Shown here piece by piece: positions 34,550 through 45,400 of a stretch of 64,000 nt of DNA. The notes beneath the pieces were generated by a model, which worked only from the letters and a program-made list of their open reading frames with translations, was not told the origin of the DNA and ran no database searches. Each line of letters starts with the position of its first letter. The first letter of the stretch is position 1. This DNA comes from Candidatus Anammoxibacter sp. Lineage in GTDB: Bacteria; Planctomycetota; Brocadiia; Brocadiales; Anammoxibacteraceae. Both the position numbers and the translations under genes were made by a program. The DNA lies in the NCBI GenBank assembly GCA_021777105.1, contig JAIQZQ010000095.1:1-64000 (forward strand), in the 5' to 3' direction.

Positions 34550-36745
34550 TTGATAAAGAGGAAAATAATTTCAACTTTAGGACCGTCATCCTTTAATGAA
34601 TTAACTATTCATAAAATGGATAATGCGGGTGTGGATATTTTTCGAATAAACCTCTCACACACCAAAATAGAAGAGTTTGAAGGTTTGGTAAAAATGTTAA
34701 GCAAATGGACTTCAAAGCCGATTTGTCCTGATTCCGAAGGCGCGCAATTGCGATCAGGTTTCTTTCCAGGCAATGGAATTGAAATTAATGCGTATGATAT
34801 ATTTGAAATAGTTCCAATGAATCTCCTTGGGAACAAACAGCGAATACCTGTTACCGTCCCTGATCCTTCACAAATCTTTTTGCCCGGCGATCTTTTAAAG
34901 ATTGATTTTGATTCTGTTTCCGTACAGATCACAAAAGTTAAAGATGGATTTGTTGAAGCCAGGGCAATTCAGGGCGGTCGTGTAGGCTGCAATAAAGGAA
35001 TTAGTATTGACAGGCCAATTCATCTGCCTACTTTTACTGAAAAGGATATGCAGGCATTTAAGATATCTAATCAATTGGGCTTAAAGACGGTTTTTCTTTC
35101 ATTTGCTTCATCAGGAGAGGATGTAAAACAACTACGATCATTTTTTGATTATGAAATAGAGGTTGTTAGTAAAATAGAGAGTAAAATAGCAATCCTTAAT
35201 TTAGAGGGTATTTGCAGTGAAAGCAATGCAGTTCTTATTGATAGGGGCGACTTGTCCCGGGATGTGCCATTGGAAAAGATTATTTTTGCCCAATCTTATA
35301 TTCTAAAACAGGCAAGGTCATTTTCAGCGCCTGTTTATGTTGCAACGAACTTGATGGAGAATATGATTCAACATTCAAAACCTACAAGGGCGGAAGTTAG
35401 CGATATTGTGGGTATCTTGAATGATGGAGCAGATGGCCTTGTTTTAGCGGCGGAAACTGCTATAGGTAAATATCCGGCAGATTGTGTAAGGATTATGTCG
35501 CGGATAATATATGAAGTTGAAAATGGAAGCGGCAAAGACAACATTGAATATCTGTTTTCACTCCCTTCCGACAGAATAATAGAGCCTCATGGTGGAGAGC
35601 TTGTTCAGCAACACTATGATAATCTTAATGATAGCAGATTAGCGGATTTGCCAATTCTTGAGGTTGATTCCCGGATCATCTCAGATACTATCCAGATTGC
35701 GGAAGGCACATATTCGCCTGTTACAAGTTTTATGGATTTGGATGAAGTGTGGTCTGTACTGGAGAAGATGCAGTTGCGAAACGGCGTTGTTTGGACAATA
35801 CCAATCATTTTTCAAGTAAAAGAAAATGTCGCAAAAAAACTTCCCCATTCAGGCGAGATTATATTAAAGTGTAAACAGAGCGGCCATATGTTTGCGTTGT
35901 TAAAAATATCTAAGGTACAGAGGATTGAATCTCTAAACCTGATGGCGCAGAAGTGGTTTGGCTCTGATGACATCAATCATCCCGGTGTTTCACATCTCTT
36001 GCAAAATGGCGATTATTTACTGTCCGGCGAACCACTATTATTTAAAAAAGCAAAGAGTTTTGATATGTGTAATTATGAATTAACGCCTAAACAGACCAGG
36101 ACTATATTCAATGACGCAGGTTGGCATAACATAATTGGCTACCATACAAGGAACGTTGCGCATAGAGGACATGAATATATACAAAAGAAAGCATTGGAAT
36201 CTACGGGAGCGGATGCAATCTTTATTTCTCCGGTAACCGGTATAAAAAAGAGCGGAGATTTTACCGGCAATGTAATTATTCTTTGTTATGAGGAGATTAT
36301 CCGGAGTGGTTATTATAATCCCTATGGTGTGCTTTTAGGGTCTTTTAACACATATTCTCGGTATAGCGGGCCAAGGGAGGCGGTGTTTACAGCGATCTGC
36401 CGAAAGAATTTTGGATGCAACTATTTTATTGTCGGCAGGGATCATACCGGGGTAGGAAATTATTACGCACAGGATGCTTCACAAAGAATTTTTGATTCTC
36501 TTGACATAGGAATGGAAATAGTAAATTTTGATACTGTCTATTTTTGTGAAGAGCGAGGCATAGCAACAACAGACTTTGAGAACAAAGATGACGTTAAAAA
36601 TTTACGAAAGTCGTTAAGTGGCACTGATATAAGAAATCTTCTTAAAGACGAATCTACAATTCCAGAATATTTAGTAAGGCCGGAAGTCGCATTTGTTTTG
36701 AGAAAGCTATATAAAAATAATCCTGATTTGGTTTTTGAAAAATAG
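34550..36745 (+). CDS. Pyruvate kinase-like domain fused to ATP sulfurylase
   Basis: This 731-residue protein has two enzymes in one chain. Residues about 1-330 are a pyruvate kinase core: STLGPSS, FRINLSH, Lys208 and Glu210 in VSKIES, Asp234 in DRGDL, Thr266 in VATNLMENM, and KPTRAEVSDI. The PK regulatory C-domain is missing. Residues about 340-731 are ATP sulfurylase: EPHGGELV, YHTRNVAHRGHEY (531-543), GRDHTGVG (629-636) and SGTDIRNLL. Both active sites look intact, although PK loop LDTKGPEIR is altered to PDSEGAQLR. It likely makes APS from ATP and sulfate for the sulfotransferase at 38265. The TTG start has AGAGG at 7 bases. Confidence 0.9.
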   Translation: MIKRKIISTLGPSSFNELTIHKMDNAGVDIFRINLSHTKIEEFEGLVKMLSKWTSKPICPDSEGAQLRSGFFPGNGIEINAYDIFEIVPMNLLGNKQRIPVTVPDPSQIFLPGDLLKIDFDSVSVQITKVKDGFVEARAIQGGRVGCNKGISIDRPIHLPTFTEKDMQAFKISNQLGLKTVFLSFASSGEDVKQLRSFFDYEIEVVSKIESKIAILNLEGICSESNAVLIDRGDLSRDVPLEKIIFAQSYILKQARSFSAPVYVATNLMENMIQHSKPTRAEVSDIVGILNDGADGLVLAAETAIGKYPADCVRIMSRIIYEVENGSGKDNIEYLFSLPSDRIIEPHGGELVQQHYDNLNDSRLADLPILEVDSRIISDTIQIAEGTYSPVTSFMDLDEVWSVLEKMQLRNGVVWTIPIIFQVKENVAKKLPHSGEIILKCKQSGHMFALLKISKVQRIESLNLMAQKWFGSDDINHPGVSHLLQNGDYLLSGEPLLFKKAKSFDMCNYELTPKQTRTIFNDAGWHNIIGYHTRNVAHRGHEYIQKKALESTGADAIFISPVTGIKKSGDFTGNVIILCYEEIIRSGYYNPYGVLLGSFNTYSRYSGPREAVFTAICRKNFGCNYFIVGRDHTGVGNYYAQDASQRIFDSLDIGMEIVNFDTVYFCEERGIATTDFENKDDVKNLRKSLSGTDIRNLLKDESTIPEYLVRPEVAFVLRKLYKNNPDLVFEK

Positions 36746-36848
36746 GGTCTTATCCCTTATAAAATTGATTTTTATTTTTTATATGATATGCTTATGTCTA
36801 CTTTTTTTAAGCTTTCTGGAATTTATTCCAATTTGTGAAATCTGAATT

Positions 36849-38063
36849 ATGAGTAAAATTATAAAGTGGATCTTAAGGTCTGCTATTTGGAAGTTAACAT
36901 CTATTTTGGCCTTTCCCATTCGTTTGCTTTTTAGAAAGCGCGATGTCATCATTATACAAACCCATTCCCCCTTCAGGTATGGTGGAAATCCCAAGTATTT
37001 ATTTGAATACCTTTCGCAACATACACAGTACAATGTTTATTGGGTTACAGAGTCTGAAGAGATAAAAAACTATCTCAAAAGTAATAACTTTAAGTATATT
37101 TCATCTTCTTCGTTGATTAATAAGATTTATATCACGTGGTCGGCAAAAGTGGTTATTGACTCTGGGTCTGCATTTTATAATTACTTTAATTTGCTTCCAT
37201 CAGACGCCATAAAAATCTGCACTATGCATGGAAGTGGCCCTAAGTTAACTGCTCAAAAAAAAGAAAAACTTAAAGACACTTTAAAGTATATAAAAGAGAT
37301 ACATAAATTTAACTATTTTAGCTTTTGTACTAAGCACGCCGCAAAGATGGTTGGTAGGGAACAATTTTTGCTTCACTCTAACAAGACGGCGCTTCTGGGC
37401 GCTCCTAAGAGTGACCAATTTTTTAACCATGATTTTGTTGCCGGAAGAAAAAAGAGCAGACCCTTATTAAATGAATTAATACCGCAACTGGATAAAGGGA
37501 CAAAGGTGATATACTATGTGCCCACATTCAGGCCTTACGATTACCCCTTCCCTTTGAGAAAATTAGAAGGTTTTGATCTTGAAGACCTGATTTCCTTCCT
37601 GGAACAGAATAATTTAATTTTTTTATATTCCTTTCACTCAATTGGAAAATTATCATTACTTCCATCAAAGTGTGATAGATTCCGTTTTTTTTCCTTTGAA
37701 AAGACCCCTTTAATAGATAATAATCAGCTTTTGCTGGAGGTAGATTTATTGATAGGTGATTACAGCACAATTTCAACTGATTTTGCCATTTTAAAAAGAC
37801 CGCAACTTTTTGTGATGCCGGATTATAATGAGATGGATGAAACCAAAGGTTTTGCTGAAGATTACAGGCAACTTATTCCCGGGCCGGATGTGACCAAATA
37901 TAGCGAATTTAAACGATTAATTAAATATTTTATAGAGGAACCAAATAAATATACCGATGAATATGGCGCCAAAGTCGAAAAACTGCTTAATCTATATATG
38001 AACCCTAATCTTCATAATTCTTGTGAAAGATTCAAACAATTTATCCACCGATTTATGAAATAA
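36849..38063 (+). CDS. CDP-glycerol glycerophosphotransferase family (TagB/TagF-like)
   Basis: This 404-residue peripheral membrane enzyme is of the teichoic-acid TagB/TagF type. Signatures are YGGNPKYLFEYLSQH near the N-terminus, CTMHGSGPKLTAQKK, VIYYVPTFRPYDYPF and LIGDYSTISTDFAILKRP, where the histidine and the D-Y-S-T loop are catalytic and donor-binding. Known members transfer glycerol or ribitol phosphate, and related capsule enzymes transfer other units. No CDP-glycerol synthesis gene is seen here, so the donor is uncertain. Confidence 0.85.
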   Translation: MSKIIKWILRSAIWKLTSILAFPIRLLFRKRDVIIIQTHSPFRYGGNPKYLFEYLSQHTQYNVYWVTESEEIKNYLKSNNFKYISSSSLINKIYITWSAKVVIDSGSAFYNYFNLLPSDAIKICTMHGSGPKLTAQKKEKLKDTLKYIKEIHKFNYFSFCTKHAAKMVGREQFLLHSNKTALLGAPKSDQFFNHDFVAGRKKSRPLLNELIPQLDKGTKVIYYVPTFRPYDYPFPLRKLEGFDLEDLISFLEQNNLIFLYSFHSIGKLSLLPSKCDRFRFFSFEKTPLIDNNQLLLEVDLLIGDYSTISTDFAILKRPQLFVMPDYNEMDETKGFAEDYRQLIPGPDVTKYSEFKRLIKYFIEEPNKYTDEYGAKVEKLLNLYMNPNLHNSCERFKQFIHRFMK

Positions 38064-38071
38064 AAACAATT

Positions 38072-38099
38072 ATGGATAATAGTTGCAAATATTATCCAT
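38072..38099 (+). other. Perfect 10-bp stem-loop after the TagB-like gene
   Basis: ATGGATAATA (38072-38081) pairs with TATTATCCAT (38090-38099) over an 8-base loop. No T-run follows, so it is not a clear terminator. The 201-base gap to the sulfotransferase otherwise shows nothing. Confidence 0.4.
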
Positions 38100-38264
38100 G
38101 TAAAGAAACTAAGAGAATTTTAAAAAATAACAATGTTATAGTAAGGACGAGCTGGAGCATTAGTTAGGGCTGATTTTCGTTGTGAGGAAAATTCATCGCG
38201 CCCTAAAGAATAAAGGCTACTTACTTTTTCTGGTACCCAACAATTTTTATATTTTATTCGAATA

Positions 38265-39152
38265 ATGACATTGCCAAATTTTTTGTGCGTAGGAACCCAA
38301 AAGTCTGGAACTACAACTTTACATGATATATTAAAGCAGCATCCCGATATATATATTCCGTTTTTTAAAGAATCGAATTTTTTTAGTGAAGACGAAATAT
38401 ATAAAAAAGGAATTAATTGGTATGAACATGAATCATTTGGCAAGCATAAAGATCAAAAAATAATTGGTGAAATATCACCAGACTATATGTTTCTGGATTT
38501 TGTGCCTGAAAGAATTTCCATTCATTTAGGAAAAGAAATAAAACTTTTATTTATATTACGCAACCCTGTTGATCGCGCTTATTCGCATTATACGATGAAC
38601 TCCACCCATTTTTTTGACAACGAGACCTTTGAAAGAGCCATTCAACTGGAAGACGATAGAACGGCAAAAGGATTGTATGAAAAGAGGGTGTATAGCTATA
38701 TAAGCAGAGGGTTTTACGCCAGGCAGATTAAGAATTACATGAAATATTTTCCTAAAGATAATATGATGTTTGTAATTTTTGAAGATGATTTTTTAAAAGA
38801 GATGGATAAGACCATAAACAATCTTTTAAGGTTTTTAAATGTTGAAGACGCTCCATTAAACACCAATATAAAAAGCAACCCGGCAAGCGTAGTTAAATCC
38901 AAAATGCTAAGAGACGCTATTAATAAACCTACTCTTTTAAAGAAAATATGCAAATTTCTTTTACCGTCGACAACGTTAAGACGTGAACTTTTGTTTTTTA
39001 TAGATAAAAAGAACAAAAAGGCTGTTAAATTTCAAGATTTGGATGACAATATTAAAACGGAAATGCTTAAAAGATATTTCATTGACGATATCAATGAATT
39101 AGAAAATATACTGGGACGTGATTTGAGTATATGGCGTGAGTTTCAGCGTTAA
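38265..39152 (+). CDS. PAPS-dependent sulfotransferase
   Basis: This 295-residue enzyme is of the Sulfotransfer_1 (heparan/glycan) type. The 5'-phosphosulfate-binding loop is VGTQKSGTTTLHDIL at residues about 8-22, and the 3'-phosphate-binding motif is FILRNPVDRAYSHY. These define use of PAPS. In this locus it probably sulfates a sugar of the repeat unit. The ATP sulfurylase fusion 1.5 kb upstream provides APS. No APS kinase is found in the window, so PAPS must come from elsewhere or by another route. Confidence 0.88.
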   Translation: MTLPNFLCVGTQKSGTTTLHDILKQHPDIYIPFFKESNFFSEDEIYKKGINWYEHESFGKHKDQKIIGEISPDYMFLDFVPERISIHLGKEIKLLFILRNPVDRAYSHYTMNSTHFFDNETFERAIQLEDDRTAKGLYEKRVYSYISRGFYARQIKNYMKYFPKDNMMFVIFEDDFLKEMDKTINNLLRFLNVEDAPLNTNIKSNPASVVKSKMLRDAINKPTLLKKICKFLLPSTTLRRELLFFIDKKNKKAVKFQDLDDNIKTEMLKRYFIDDINELENILGRDLSIWREFQR

Positions 39153-39203
39153 ATGCCCGGCGTAAGTAGTTGATTAAAAGTTAAAAAAGGGAAAAAGTTA
39201 AAA

Positions 39204-40985
39204 ATGAATATTTTAGGAATTCATGACGGCCATAACAGCAGCGCTTGCATTTTATCCTCAGGCAAGATAATTTGCGCAATACAGGAAGAGCGTTTGCGAA
39301 AAATTAAAAACTATTGGGCTGTTCCAACCGAGAGTATAGAAAACTGCCTTAAATTTTCCGGCTTAAAGTTTGAAGATATTGATTGCGTTGCAATTGCTAC
39401 ATTTGAACAGTTTACAAAATTGAACGGTTACGTAAGCAGAGATGATTATATGGGGTCTATGAAAAGAATTTACGACTCTAATTTTTCTTTTAAGGAACGT
39501 TTGACTGTTTTGCGTGATCGTTTGTCTTATAAATTTAAGAAAAAAGAGTGGCAACGTAACCGGCAGAACCAATGCGTGTCGATGAGGAAAAAGATATACG
39601 CGAGTTATTTGCCGGTTGCGTTAAAAAAGAAGACCCATTTCATTGAGCACCATATCGCGCATTATGCGACCGCCGCCTTTGGAGCCAAATATTATGGAAA
39701 CAAAAGATATATGGCTTTCACCTGCGACGGCCAGGGCGATGGACGCTGCGCGACAGTTCACCTTATTGAAAAAAATGGCGAGATAAAATTCATAGACGAC
39801 ATTGAGGACAACAACTCAATAGCAAATCTATACGCATTAATTACCTGCGTAATGGGTTTTGTTGTTTTAGAGCACGAATACAAATTAATGGGAATGGCGC
39901 CTTACGCTAATGAAACAAGAAGCAAAGAGGTCGCTAAAATGTTTCTGGATCTGTTCAGGTGGAAGGACGGCAAATGGTTCCTCAAACCAGGGATAAACCG
40001 TATACGCGACACTTATGAGAAACCTATTATAAAAAAGATCTATGAAATCTGTAAATATAAACGGTTTGATGAAATATGCGGGGGTATTCAATACGCGTTT
40101 GAAACCGTTTTATTAAAATGGATAGGCTATTACACTGAAAAATACGAAGTAGACACAATTGCGTTGGCCGGCGGAGCGTTTATGAATGTTAAAACCAATA
40201 TGCTCATTTCGCAACTTCCGCAAATAAACGACATGTTTGTTTTCCCCTCATGCGGGGACGAGACGCTTTCAATCGGCGCCGCAATGCAACAACATTACAA
40301 TCAAACCGAAGAAAACCCCAAACCATTGGACAACATGTATTTGGGCCTGAATTATGATCAGAACGATATTGAAAAATCATTAGAAAATTTTAAACAAAAA
40401 GGATGTGAATTCTCCGTTAAAAAATCAGAAAATATTGAAAAAGATATAGCCCTCTTGTTGTCGCAAAAGAATGTAGTTGCCCGCTTTAAAGGCCGAAGCG
40501 AATTTGGAGCGCGAGCATTGGGCAATAGATCAATACTATCCCATCCAACAGAATCCCGAAACATCATTACAATTAACAAAATGATAAAAAAGAGAGATTT
40601 CTGGATGCCGTTTGCCTCGTCAGTTCTTGACACCAGGGCGGATGATTATCTGGTTAATCCAAAAGGGATAGGTACGCCCTATATGATTATGGCATTCCCG
40701 GGCGGAGATAAAGTTGAGGACATTTACGCAGGCTCCCATCCTCAAGACCATACGGTAAGGCCGCAGATTGTCACGCAGGAGAGCAACCCTTCCTATTACA
40801 ATCTAATTAAACATTTTGAAGATCTAACCGGCGTGGGCGGTATCCTTAATACGTCTTTTAATTTGCATGGATACCCCTTAGTAGAATCTCCGGACGACGC
40901 CCTTGATGTATTTTTTAAATCAGGTCTAAAGTTTTTAGCGATTGAAGATTATTTAGTAAATAAACCAATTTTAGAGGGTAAGTAG
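39204..40985 (+). CDS. Carbamoyltransferase of the NodU/TobZ/CmcH family
   Basis: This 593-residue cytosolic enzyme transfers a carbamoyl group from carbamoyl phosphate, via carbamoyl-adenylate, to a hydroxyl. The N-terminal Kae1-like half shows ILGIHDGHNSSACIL, the metal-binding HHIAHYATAAF and TCDGQGDGR. The C-terminal half shows RSEFGARALGNRSILSHPT and TSFNLHGYPLVESP, all standard. It probably O-carbamoylates a sugar of the glycan. A GGG lies before the ATG, and the stop overlaps the next GTG by one base, so the two are coupled. Confidence 0.9.
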   Translation: MNILGIHDGHNSSACILSSGKIICAIQEERLRKIKNYWAVPTESIENCLKFSGLKFEDIDCVAIATFEQFTKLNGYVSRDDYMGSMKRIYDSNFSFKERLTVLRDRLSYKFKKKEWQRNRQNQCVSMRKKIYASYLPVALKKKTHFIEHHIAHYATAAFGAKYYGNKRYMAFTCDGQGDGRCATVHLIEKNGEIKFIDDIEDNNSIANLYALITCVMGFVVLEHEYKLMGMAPYANETRSKEVAKMFLDLFRWKDGKWFLKPGINRIRDTYEKPIIKKIYEICKYKRFDEICGGIQYAFETVLLKWIGYYTEKYEVDTIALAGGAFMNVKTNMLISQLPQINDMFVFPSCGDETLSIGAAMQQHYNQTEENPKPLDNMYLGLNYDQNDIEKSLENFKQKGCEFSVKKSENIEKDIALLLSQKNVVARFKGRSEFGARALGNRSILSHPTESRNIITINKMIKKRDFWMPFASSVLDTRADDYLVNPKGIGTPYMIMAFPGGDKVEDIYAGSHPQDHTVRPQIVTQESNPSYYNLIKHFEDLTGVGGILNTSFNLHGYPLVESPDDALDVFFKSGLKFLAIEDYLVNKPILEGK

Positions 40986-42436
40986 TGGCAAAAGAGAGCA
41001 TATTATTAGTTAAACTGCCTTATAAGGATTCATATTATAGTTTTTATGTAGACTTTCCGGCTGGGTTAGGGATCTTGTCGGAGGCTCTTTCGTTTAACGG
41101 CATTGAGCATGACGTTTATGACATGCAGGCGAACAATTCGTTTGACGATTTTTGCGCGGAGGTTGATCGGTTAAAACCTTCATATATTGGTTTTAGCATG
41201 ATGACATTTAAATATCTTCACAACTATGAATTTATTGGCTCTGTGAAAGAGAAATTTCCTGATATTCGTATAGTTGTCGGCGGCCCTCACGCTTCAACGT
41301 TTAAAGAGAAGATACTTGAAGAGTGCGCGGCGGTTGATATAGTTGTTAATCTTGAGGGGGAGGATGTCCTTGTCGAGTTATGCAATGGAGCGCCGCTTAA
41401 CGAAATTAGAGGGATAATTTATAGAGAAAATAACAATATAGTTCAAACCGAACGCAGGGAATATATTAAAGAGCTTGATAAATTCCCATTCCCTAAACTT
41501 AACAAATTCAACATGGAGAATTACCGGGAAATACCTGTTATTACTTCGCGAGGATGTCCTTACGGCTGCATATATTGTCCGATTTCCGTTACTATAGGGA
41601 AACAGTGGCGTTACAGGCATCCTGAAAAAATAGTTGACGAGCTTGAACATTGGGTAAACCAGGGTTGGCATAAACTTCAGATTGTAGATGATAATTTCAC
41701 ATTCAACCGGGAGCGGGTAGTTAAAATATGCGAAGGGATTAAAGAACGGGGTATTGGAGATAAACTTCAGATTACATTGACCAACGGCATACGCGCCGAC
41801 AAGGTGGATTACGAGCTATTAAAACTTATGCGCGAATGCGGTTTTTTTAAAGTCGCGTTCGGCGTTGAGTCCGGCAGCGAGAGAATATTAAAAGTTTTAA
41901 ACAAAGGCGAGGATTTAGCGACAATTGAAAAAGCGATAAAGCTTGCGTGCGACCTTGATTTTGAAGTCGAGCTGTTTTTTGTGTTAGGTGCTCCCACTGA
42001 AACAGAGAAAGACGTTAGGATGTCAATAGAGCTTGCCGTTAAATATTCTGTAATTGATGCGCCTTTTTACCATTTAATACCATTCCCAGGCACTGAACTT
42101 TCAAAATGGGTGACGGAGAATAATAAGTTCAGATTTAAGTCTCCTGAGTTTCTTAATGACGCTTCACATTGGGTTAACGAACCACTATTTACAACCGATG
42201 AGCTTGATTTAGCGGCAAGAAAAAGGCTTTATCATCTGGCTAACAAAAAGAGCCGCGAACATACGCAAAAAGTTTTAAATCGAAGAATGGCGCGCGAACT
42301 TTCAAAAAAGTTCAACGTCCCATCATCGCTGCTTTATCTGGTTATAGCATTTCTTAAAAATGACGCTGTTAAGGAATTTTTAAACAAAACCCATATCTGG
42401 GATTTGCTTAAAAAAGTAAAGAACAGAGGCTCTTAA
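40985..42436 (+). CDS. B12-binding-domain radical SAM protein (copy 2)
   Basis: This 483-residue protein has the same layout as the one at 22060: a cobalamin-binding-like domain (AGLGILSEALSFNGIEHDVYD, IRIVVGGPHAS) and a radical SAM core with CPYGCIYC in TSRGCPYGCIYCPIS. The D-x-H-x-x-G cobalamin ligand is absent. A PGTELSKW motif and the long C-terminus fit the B12-rSAM group. It is translationally coupled to the carbamoyltransferase, so the two may act on the same sugar. The reaction is unknown. Confidence 0.85.
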   Translation: MAKESILLVKLPYKDSYYSFYVDFPAGLGILSEALSFNGIEHDVYDMQANNSFDDFCAEVDRLKPSYIGFSMMTFKYLHNYEFIGSVKEKFPDIRIVVGGPHASTFKEKILEECAAVDIVVNLEGEDVLVELCNGAPLNEIRGIIYRENNNIVQTERREYIKELDKFPFPKLNKFNMENYREIPVITSRGCPYGCIYCPISVTIGKQWRYRHPEKIVDELEHWVNQGWHKLQIVDDNFTFNRERVVKICEGIKERGIGDKLQITLTNGIRADKVDYELLKLMRECGFFKVAFGVESGSERILKVLNKGEDLATIEKAIKLACDLDFEVELFFVLGAPTETEKDVRMSIELAVKYSVIDAPFYHLIPFPGTELSKWVTENNKFRFKSPEFLNDASHWVNEPLFTTDELDLAARKRLYHLANKKSREHTQKVLNRRMARELSKKFNVPSSLLYLVIAFLKNDAVKEFLNKTHIWDLLKKVKNRGS

Positions 42437-42470
42437 AGCCAATTTGATAATAAACTTCAACGAAGTTTAA

Positions 42471-45400
42471 ATGAAAACACTCCTGTTTACAGAAAATTTT
42501 TACGCCGGTGGTATGGATTCGTTTATTGTTAATCTGATAAACTACTGGCCTTCTGATGATGAATTTATTTTAATGTGCAACCATGATCATCCCGGGCTGG
42601 AAATTATCGAGAAGCGGTTAACAAGGCCGTGCCGCATTATAAGGCACAAGGTTATAATAGAGAGCCAGTTAGACAGAAAGTTTTCACACTCCTATTTTCT
42701 AAACTTAGTAAGAAAGTTTTCAATGCTTCCCGGGCAGTATTTATTGCTGCTCTATCATATCCTCTATTTTAACCGGGCCATAAAAAAACTTGGCCCTGAC
42801 CGCCTTCTTGTGGTGGCAGGCAATTATCCCGGCGGTAATACATGCAGATCCGTTTCATTAACCGGCTTGTTTAATCAAAAATGGGGAAAGCCGCTTCTGG
42901 TCTACCACAATCAGCCCGTCCCTATCCGCAAAGTATTGCTGTTACCTGAGAGCTTAATTGATTTCTACATTGAAAAAAGCGTGGCGTCATTAATAACTGT
43001 ATCACATTTTACTCAACGCCATTTATCCAACCGCCCCGGCATAGGGTTTTCGAAAAAAAAGAAGGTTATTTATAACGGCATAGAGATTCCGCCTGAAACA
43101 GAGAACGATAAACAGTCAATTCGAAGCGAGTTGAATATCAGTTCTGATGCGCCGATATTGTTAATGCTTGGCACATATGAGAAACGCAAAGGGCATGAAT
43201 TTCTTTTGCAATCATTTCTTAAAGTAAAAAAGGCTTGCCCTGAATCTCAACTTATTATCGCAGGTTATGGATATCAATCGGAATATGACCATGTTGTAAA
43301 TCTGGTGGAGGAACGCAAGCTTGAGTCATGCGTTCATTTGCTGCGTTTTAGAAATGATGTCGCAAACCTAATCAAAGAGTGCGATATTATGGTTGCTCCA
43401 TCGCAAAAAGATGAAAGTTTCGGCCTGACAATTATAGAAGCCATGGCGCTTCAAACACCGGTAATTGCGGCGAATGTCGGAGGCATGCCTGAAGTCCTTG
43501 AAAATGGAAAAGGCGGTTTTGTTATAGAGTTAAACACAGATTCGTTTGCCGATAAAATTATTGAACTGTTTAAAGATGCTGAATTGCGAAAAGAGATTGG
43601 CGAGGAAGGCAGACGCGTTTTCCTTAAGAAATTTTACGCAAAACGCATGGCTGAGGATTATTTAAGCTCTCTCTCTAATCGTGATAATCTGGAATCCGAT
43701 CTTAACTTTTTACAGGCTATTACAGGCGGCGTTGAGTTTGAAAATTTTCTTAAATACAGCCTCAACAATTCTATGGATGGTTTTATTTCTTATGTAATTA
43801 AAAGAGTTAAATTAAAATTAATTAATAAAAAAGCTAAACAAGGTTATTGGTATCCAGCAGAGTTAAAAGCAATAATTAATTCTAAAAACAAACCTGATCA
43901 AGTTGAATGGAAATTGCCATGTACAGAAAAGACTGAAGACCGGGCCGAAAACAATAACGAATTTTCTGTTAAAAGTCTAAAGCTCGCAGGTTGTGAACTA
44001 CAAATAAACGAAAATATTCCATGGAATCAAAATTTTGCGGACGATGAAGACTTTGAAAGCTTGCACAGGTGGAATTGGCTTTTAACCGCTCTCTCTCAAC
44101 ATGAAGGAACAAATTATTCTAATATATCAAAATGGGGCGAAAACCAAATTACTGATTGGTTTGATCAGGGGTATGAAGAGGGCGATGGGTTAATTTGGGA
44201 AAGTTACACGGCTGGGGAACGTATTTCCAACGCGGTCTTGTTTTTCTATCTGACTGGTTATAAACCTTCAGCTAAAATACAAAACGGTTTGATGGAATTT
44301 GCCGCATACCTTATAAACAATTTGGAATATATGGGGCCGCATACCGGAAATCATGTTTTAAATAACGGCAGGGCTCTTTTTTTAGCCGGTTGCGCATTTG
44401 ACGACGAAAATTTGCTTTATACGGGCAAAATAATAATACTGCGCGAAATCAGAAATCTTGTGACCTCTGACGGTTTTTTGCGTGAAGGCTCTAGTCACTA
44501 TCATTTTCTATTTACACGCTGGGTATTGGAGTTCTGCCTGTTTGCAGAAATTACCGGTCAGGATAAACTAAAAGATGAATTAGCCGGCTTTGCAAAAAAA
44601 TTGCTGAAAAATTGCTGGTTTTTCCTTGTTTACAACGAGAAAGAGAAAGATTGGGATATGCCTTTGATTGGAGATATTTCTCCAGATTTTTCGCCTTCCT
44701 GGTTAATAGACTTGCCATGGTCCCGTCCCGCAGTTTCAATTTATACACCTAAAGATTTGCCTGCTAATCCAAAGGCGGGAGGATATGGCTCTTTATTTAG
44801 AGAGTTAGCGGAATCTTCAGGCGAAAATATCGCGCTATTATCAAATAGAGATAAAATTCAAAGTTATACTCATAGCGGTTGGCATAGGGTTGATAAATGT
44901 GGCTCAACGCTCATATGGCGAGCGGAACAAACGGCAACGCCTAAACATGTGGGACATGGGCATTGCGATATTGGGGCTTTTTGCCTTTATATTAACGGCT
45001 ATCCTTTTCTGACAGATTGCGGGCGCCTTAATTATAAGCAGGACGAATGGGGCAGTTTTGGGAGTTCGGCAAAAGCGCACAATAGCGTTTGTATAGACGG
45101 GTTTGAACCGGCGCCAATTCCATGGAATAGATACCCCGCTTATTATTCGCAATCAAAACTGGATGTCGAATTAACAAACAGTGAAAATGGAACTGATATC
45201 GAATTGTCTCTTAGAGGTTACCGACGATTGCCGCAACCGGTTGAGATAAAGCGGAAACTGTTATTAAGAGAAAAGTCATTTGCTATAGAAGACGAGATTT
45301 TAGGAAAAGGAACCCGAAATGTTTCGGTGTTTTTTCATTTTGCTTCCGGCGCGACAGTTAATAGCAGGGAAATGTTAAATAAGTATGGAGTTGCCGGGCG

